A stretch of 64,000 bases of DNA from Polyodon spathula (taxonomy: Eukaryota; Chordata; Actinopteri; Acipenseriformes; Polyodontidae): contig NC_054547.1 of the NCBI RefSeq assembly GCF_017654505.1, forward strand, positions 22,678,823-22,742,822. Reading direction: 5' to 3'. The position numbers were made by a program, and so were the translations under genes. The notes beneath the pieces are model-generated. The model was not told the origin of the DNA. It saw nothing but the letters and a program-made list of their open reading frames with translations, and did not search any database. Shown here piece by piece: positions 58,972-64,000 of this stretch; positions within the stretch are counted from its first letter, which is position 1; each line of letters opens with the position of its first letter.

Positions 58972-59182
58972 AGAACAGAAAATAGAAAATAGGAGGCACT
59001 TTTTTACACAGAGAATTGTGAGGGTCTGGAATAAACTCCCCAGTAATGTTGTTGAAGCTGACACCCTGGGATCCTTCAAGAAGCTGCTTGATGAGATTTT
59101 GGGATCAATAAGCTACTAACAACCAAACGAGCAAGATGGGCCGAATGGCCTCCTCTCGTTTGTAAACTTTCTTATGTTCTTA
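58972..59182 (+). mobile_element. CR1-like LINE 3' end, normal orientation
   Basis: AACAGAAAATAG-AAAATAGGAGGCAC, coding tail and 3' UTR with GAGCAAGATGGGCCGAATGG, ending CTTATGTTCTTA. Close to 50742-51289 and 30668-31590. It reads normally although both flanks need complementing. Confidence 0.9.
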
Positions 59183-60715
59183 TCTTCTTGATATCCAGTT
59201 ATACTCAATATGAACACCCATGTTCAAGCAGTGGATATTTGTGGAACCCCACACATGTACAGGTGTCCGTCTTGGGCTATAGGAGTCCGGTTTCTCCAGC
59301 AGGGCTCCAAGGACTCCCCTGGCCCCTTAGGTTGTGTCCACAGGATTAGATGTACATAAAGGGTTAATTTCTGGGAAGACGGTTCACAGTGCCACTTGAG
59401 GCGGTTATCGTCGGCCAAAGAAAGAAACTAAGACGTAACGCTTCGGTTTGCGAAGAACTACGAGTCACCCAGGGGTTCGAAGTGTTCGACAAGTATGTTC
59501 AGTAGACCTCTCTTACCACACCGAAGACGAGGACACAGTTGATGTCGGAGTTGTAATTCACAAAGTGTATTAACCCTAAACGGTCTGATCCAGGTGCCTC
59601 CCGACGAGAGGGATGTTGTTAACTCTGTTCCCACTACGAGACAAGGACAAGGTGAGTATAAGGAGACCACTAGGGTTGAACCAGGCTCATCCCAAAACCA
59701 CCGACTTCCCCGATACCCTCAGGAAGGGGCCAGGGACGAGTCCTTCTTAGCCCTGCTGGAGAAACCGGACTCCTAGCCCACCCGATAATGGGGATGATTG
59801 TTGTAACAGTATCCAGTCGATGTTAAATAGGTGGAAGAGATTTTGTAAAACGTCGACGAGCCAAACATCGTATACTGCCGTAGACCTGAGCGGCACTACG
59901 GCGTCCGTGTAACACGAAGGGGTGATAGTTGTGAAAGTAAACGGGTTCGTTGGCCCGTAACGTTGGAAGGAAATCGAAGCTCCAGAGCCGGTTCACAACG
60001 AGCTATTACACGAGTACGTGGAGGAGATAAAAGATACGAAGTGTTCGCAACAACCTAGGAACAAGTACTAGAGTATTCGGTGTAAAACTAAAGATTCAGG
60101 AAACTCCTTCTTTAGTTGTCGATCAACTACAACATCGAGGTTGATAGGACTATCCGGTTCTAATCCTGGATCGCTACGTGGAGGAGGTGTTTGATTCGAT
60201 TGCTGAGGAATAAGACTACGTCAAGCGGTTCCAGGACGTCTGACACCAACCCCCCAGGAGACTGTGCTTGGGGGGTCCTCTGACAAAGATGATTTTCTCT
60301 CTCAGGAGAGATTGTAGGAGACCTTCACTTCCTGTACATAGACTAACGTCGGGGAGAGTCGCAAGTGCCATCGAACAGGTGTTCAGAGTCGCGGTCGGGT
60401 CGGTACAGAGGTACGATGAGCGAGTTTCTCCTTGTTTTTTACTTAGGGACAGAAGAAACGATAGTATCCTATGATCGAACTGTAACCTTGTCGTACTTAA
60501 ACGTCTCACTAAACTTGACATTCTGACCATCAACAATTCAGAGTGACGACGGGGTACCATACAATGATGGAGCCAGTTGGTCATGACATCCCCACATTTT
60601 TCATGACCGGGGGGACGGGTTAAGTACCACCCACACCTGAACAAGTCCCGGGTACAGGTCTTGATAGTCAGGGCCTCTTTCAACTGACAGCCGGGAGGAC
60701 AGACCTTGTGGCGTC
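59183..60715. other. Complemented-in-place segment 3: gypsy gag and protease
   Basis: Right-to-left reading without complementing gives FLKGLRNQNVAYE (60115-60077), a Gag capsid-type helix region, then a degenerate zinc knuckle (KCFREGG, about 59850) and then a retropepsin with VDTGAE at 59541-59524 followed by the usual hydrophobic stretch. This order and direction continue from the normal gag start at 61136-60716 and on to the reverse transcriptase at 58273. The last 26 bases (60691-60716), complemented, repeat the next 27 normal bases. Confidence 0.85.
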
Positions 60716-61136
60716 GGCCCTCCTGTCTGGAAGTACCGCAGCATGTGGATGGTTCATGTACAAGGTAAAGTTCTGAGACTGTGGGGCTGAGCTGCTGGAT
60801 CTCTGACTTATAACTTCCAGCTCGGGAGCAAAATATTGTTCTGGGCTGGTGGAGGCAGATCTGGGCGTGGCACCATACAATGACAGAGCTGGGGTCGGTG
60901 GACTGGGTGTGACATTGTGAGCAGCAGTCAAGCTATTTGATCATTGTTTATCCTCTGCACTAGAGCTGGCACCCTTAGTAATGCATTTCACAGCTGATTC
61001 AATTTGCTGTAGAGCTGGTCACAATACCTGTAGTTGTTTTATCTGGTGATTCAAGTAAAGCTTGAAGCCAAATTGAAGGTTGTTCAGTGTGGCTAGCTTC
61101 TGCAGCATTCTCTGAAATTGCTCCTGTCTGTTCCAT
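60716..61136 (-). pseudogene. gag: Gypsy gag, N-terminal part, normal orientation
   Basis: Minus sense from ATG 61136: MEQTGAISENAAEASHTEQP, then WLQALLESPDKTT, a stop near 61003, a shift, and an open frame to 60716 (PEQYFAPELEV, LYMNHPHAAVLPD). The protein continues only in the complemented segment to the left. The stop and shift show it is no longer active. Confidence 0.72.
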
Positions 61137-61538
61137 TTTAATACATATAGTATTACTAATTTATTCACAGTTTTGCTTATATGTCCATAAGAATGAAAAG
61201 GCAGCTAGATGTTGTACAGTGATTAATGCAGAAACAAAAAGTCCCGATGCTCGCCGTTTTTTTTTTTTAGCTGCCTTCCCGGTCTTACTTGATACAGTAG
61301 TAGGCTTGCACTGTGTGATTATTTGGCTGCGTTCCAACTCTCAATTGATACAATGGCACAGCTGCACTGGTGATTGTTTGGCTGTTTGCCAACTTTTCAT
61401 TCCTGCAGCGACAGCCTTGGTTAACTGCACAGTACATCAATGAGACGAGCACACCACTCCATCGCAAAAAGTCACAGTTTTTACAATTCCTCCGTTTTAA
61501 AGAAAGTCTCTTAGTTGACAAGTTTAAATTAACAAACG
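61137..61538 (-). other. Leader of the gypsy element
   Basis: Between primer site and gag start; no gene on either strand that I can support. Confidence 0.5.
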
Positions 61539-61554
61539 TCCCATTGCTGACACC
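61539..61554 (-). promoter_or_regulatory. Primer-binding site (tRNA-Leu) of the gypsy element
   Basis: Minus strand TGGTGTCAGCAATGGGAC, two to three bases inside the LTR, one or two mismatches from the tRNA-Leu complement used by element A. Confidence 0.78.
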
Positions 61555-61557
61555 ATT

Positions 61558-61830
61558 TGTTGTGCGTGTTTTTTTATGCAGCGTGGGTTAAATGGAGTTT
61601 ATAGCAATTCCAACACATTTATTGCATACCAATGCAAGGTACACAGTGTCAGCACTCACCGAAAAACAGACAAAGGCAATTGTTATTATTAACTGGATAT
61701 TTCCTCAGTTGCAGAACTCACAACGTGGTGCTTTAGCTCCAGCACGAACATCAGCAGGATGTCCATACCATGAGCATTCAAGCAACCAACTAACTAACAC
61801 AAACAATAACTGGTTCTAACTTGTTTGTCA
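61558..61830 (-). repeat. 5' LTR of the gypsy element
   Basis: Minus strand TGACAAACAAG...CACGCACAACA, 273 bp, with an AATAAATGTG signal near 61625. The right border is set by the TG and is tentative. No matching 3' LTR is present at the left end. Confidence 0.55.
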
Positions 61831-61906
61831 CGTCTGGCGGTGCAGCCTTTCTATTGGCTAGCCAGCAGATGGAATAGAACACTGAAACTGCAGCAAGCAT
61901 TCATTA

Positions 61907-61931
61907 TGTTATATATATATATATATATATG

Positions 61932-61981
<50 letters not shown>

Positions 61982-61983
61982 TA

Positions 61984-62028
<45 letters not shown>
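61907..62028. repeat. (TA)n and (CA)n microsatellites
   Basis: TA repeats with one GACAA interruption to 61977, then CA repeats 61985-62029, ending at the Tc1 terminus. Confidence 0.95.
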
Positions 62029-62031
<3 letters not shown>

Positions 62032-62398
62032 GCCTATAGAAAGTCTACACCCCCTTTTAAAATTTTCACCTTTTGTTGCCTTATAGCCTGGAATTAAAAT
62101 GCATTGAAATAGTTTTTTTTTTTTTTTTTTTTCATTTATCTACACATCATACCTCACAACTTCCAAGCGAAAAAAATATTCTAGAAATTTGTAGAAAATA
62201 AATTAAAAATAAAATAATACCCTGTCCTTGTAATAGCAATCCTAAATTAGCTCAGGTGTAACCAATCACCTTCAAAATCACACACCAAGTTAAGAATCCT
62301 CCACCTGTGTTAAATTGTATTGATTCACATGATTTCAGGATAAATTCAACAGTTCCTGTAGGTTCCAACTGCTTTGATTTCAAAGCAAAGACTCAGCC

Positions 62399-62774
62399 AT
62401 GAACACCAATGCACTTTCAAAAGAACTCTGGGACAAAGTTGTTGAAAGGCACAGATCAGGGGATGGGTATAAAAAAAATATTAAAGGCCTTGAATATCCC
62501 TTGGAGCGCAGTCAAGACGATAATTAAGAATTGAAAGATGTATCGCATCACCAAGACCCTGCCTAGATCAGGCTGTCCCTCCAAAGTGGATTACCGAGCA
62601 TTAAGGCGATTGAAAAGATGCTATCGCATCAGGTCAATGACAACTTTGCCTAGATACAGGCTTTTGTGGCCAAGACTGGTCAAACTGTGCATGTGACAAG
62701 CATAGAAGGAGACTGATCAAATCAGGCATGTATGGTAGGGTGGCAATAAGGAAGCTTTGCTCAAGAAAGCCCAA
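62399..62774 (+). pseudogene. Tc1 transposase, N-terminal part
   Basis: From ATG 62399: LSKELWDKVVERHRSGDGYKK and later the second helix-turn-helix region, broken by shifts and substitutions. It runs to KKA-like sequence at 62770, then is followed by a complemented copy of an earlier part. Confidence 0.75.
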
Positions 62775-62940
62775 TACGTCCGACCCCGGTTTTTTTTTCC
62801 TACTGGCTCGTTCTTCCTATATGACTAGTTTCTCACATGGTTCTCCGGTTGTTTGTTGAAAACGTTTTTGATGTCCGAAAACACCCGATATGTTCACACG
62901 TGTGGTCTAGGGTTTTGACGTGGTGTTTAGACCGAAAGTG
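62775..62940. other. Complemented-in-place segment 4: Tc1 fragment
   Basis: Base-by-base complement gives GGATGACCGAGCAAGAAGG, then AAGAGGCCAAC, CTACAGGCTTTTGTGG and CCACAAATCTGGC, in the right order and spacing for the Tc1 gene in which it lies (compare 62582-62660 and 62940-62982). The last 40-odd bases, complemented, correspond to the normal sequence that follows at once. Confidence 0.85.
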
Positions 62941-63492
62941 TGCATGTGTCAACAATATCCCAAACACTCCACAAATCTGGCCTGTGTGGTAGGGTGGCAA
63001 GAAGGAAGCCATTACTCAAGAAAGCCCATTACTCAAATATGCAAAAAACATGCAGGAGATTCTGTAGCCATGTGGCAAAAAGTTTTGTGGTCTGACGAAA
63101 CTAAAATGGAACTTTTTGGTCTAAATACAAAGCGTTATGTTTGGCTCAAACCTAACACACCGCATCACCAAACGAACACATTCCCTTCTGTGAAGCACGG
63201 TGGTGGCAGCATCATGTTATGGGGATGGTTCTCATCGGCAGGGACTGGGACACTTATCGGGATAGAAGGGAAAATGAATGGAACAAAGTACAGAGAAGTC
63301 ATTGAGGAAAACCTGCTGCCCAGTGCAAGAAAGCTGAAACTGGGACAGATGTTCACCTTTCAGCATGACAACGACCCACAGAACACAACCAAAGCTACAC
63401 TGCAGTGGCTAAGGAACATAAAGGTAAATGTCCCTGAGTGTCCCAGTCAGAGCCCTGACCTAAATCCAATAAAAATGTGTGGCATTATTTGA
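62920..63492 (+). pseudogene. Tc1 transposase, catalytic part
   Basis: An open frame of which the portion from about 62960 is genuine: KVLWSDETKMELFG (first aspartate), VKHGGGSIMLWGWFS, HDNDPQNTTKAT (second aspartate) and CPSQSPDLNPI (the third acidic position lies just beyond, near ENLW/MCGI, here lost to a frameshift). Nearly intact catalytic core but no complete N-terminus in frame. Confidence 0.85.
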
Positions 63493-63660
63493 AGATTTCT
63501 ATCCATCAGTGCTCCCCAAGGAACTTGACAGAGCTTGAACAGTTTGTAAGAAGAATGGTCAAATATTGTCAAATCTAGGTGTGCAAAGTTGGTAGAGACT
63601 TACCCCAACAGACTCATAGTTGTGTTTGCTGCCAAATGTGCTTCCACCAAGTATTAACTC

Positions 63661-64000
63661 AGGATAAGGGTTGTGGAGAAATGTGAGGAGAACTTGCTGT
63701 GAGCCTGAGTGGAGGTGGTGAAATGCAAAGAAAAGAAAAGAAAGAAATAGGTTTTTGGTGTGTGTAATTCGGAGTAAACAGGAGTAGCCTGTCCCCGTTT
63801 AAAGAGGGACACCTTTAGTGTTTAGTTACACCCAAAAAGGGTTTAGGCCTTTCTTTTGTTTTGTTTGCAAATAAAGCCACGCCCTGGCTTGTTTCATTAT
63901 AAGTACGGTTTTTGCTTGGAATTATTTATATATTCTGCAACACACAAAATCATTATCCTGGAAGGCAAATGCATTCCTCTCTCTCTCTCTCTCTCTCTCT
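63661..64000. other. Unassigned, ending in (CT)n
   Basis: No gene. An AATAAAGCCACGCC signal at 63871 after TAGGCC-TTTTG-rich sequence hints at an LTR end. CT repeats from 63979 run past the window edge. Confidence 0.4.

Larger units (their letters stand above)
62029..63660 (+). mobile_element. Tc1-like transposon with internal duplication
   Basis: Left terminus CAGTGCCTATAGAAAGTCTA, a common fish Tc1 family. The transposase runs 62399-63560. The stretch GGTAGGGTGGCAA-AAGGAAGC-CAAGAAAGCCCA occurs twice (62735 and 62990), with the odd segment 62775-62940 in between. The right terminal repeat is missing; homology fades after about 63650, so the 3' end is truncated. Confidence 0.85.

Noticed and set aside
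57642..60683. Several medium ORFs on both strands in the block (for example 58171-58422, 58533-58829, 60216-60683)
   Set aside because: They appear only in the given orientation, contain no domains, and overlap the gypsy genes seen in the complemented reading; taken as chance frames.
1..64000. tRNA or rRNA genes
   Set aside because: No cloverleaf with A and B boxes or rRNA-conserved tract noticed; only primer-site complements of tRNA-Leu.

Overview
The window is repeat-dominated vertebrate DNA. I could not support a single host protein-coding exon. The repeat mix (CR1-like and L2 LINEs, DIRS and Ngaro-like tyrosine-recombinase retrotransposons, gypsy-type LTR elements, several fish Tc1 families, piggyBac relics, long TA, CA and ATT microsatellites, visible CpG depletion) fits a ray-finned fish, perhaps an early-branching one such as a sturgeon, paddlefish or bichir. 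That species guess is inference.

Layout. 1-1745: non-autonomous LTR element A (minus). 3150-4180: gypsy RNase H/integrase relic. 5540-6160: transposase zinc-finger tail and an 85-bp tandem repeat. 7095-9705: TA microsatellites with a Tc1 element and an LTR-like unit between them. 9767-10560: piggyBac remnant. 11443-14640: decayed Ngaro/DIRS-type element. 15948-17234: solo LTR and a related repeat. 18409-21420: L2 LINE split by a 1.6-kb LTR-like insertion. 22325-24574: CR1 end and a Tc1 interrupted by piggyBac-like sequence. 29150-31590: LTR, piggyBac C-terminus, CR1. 34659-36745: LTR and a DIRS element with inverted terminal repeats. 39567-42370: element B, same lineage as A. 42375-43600: L2. 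44700-47510: LTR-like unit, Tc1 5' part, DIRS internal region. 47679-49369: two solo LTRs. 50742-51289: CR1. 52690-53421: DIRS fragment and LTR. 54836-56055: element C. 56330-62940: a block with a strange property (below). 62029-63660: Tc1.

The most unusual signal is in 57039-62940. Several segments make sense only if each base is complemented in place without reversing the order (equivalently, the strand is read right to left without complementing). Read so, 59183-60715 gives a gypsy Gag and a VDTGAE protease motif, 57700-58971 gives a gypsy reverse transcriptase, and 62775-62940 gives a missing piece of a Tc1 transposase gene. The flanking parts of the same elements (gag start, tRNA-Leu primer site and LTR at 60716-61830; Tc1 on both sides) are in normal orientation. 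At three right-hand borders the complemented sequence is followed at once by the same sequence in normal form. No known DNA rearrangement makes a parallel complement, so an assembly or gap-filling error is the leading explanation. A normal CR1 copy inside the block is what an assembly account must also explain.

A second theme is an LTR-element lineage (A, B, C) with no protease, reverse transcriptase or integrase. It keeps a small Gag-like protein with a shared domain of about 58 residues followed by proline-rich repeats, and its copies carry two different LTR families.
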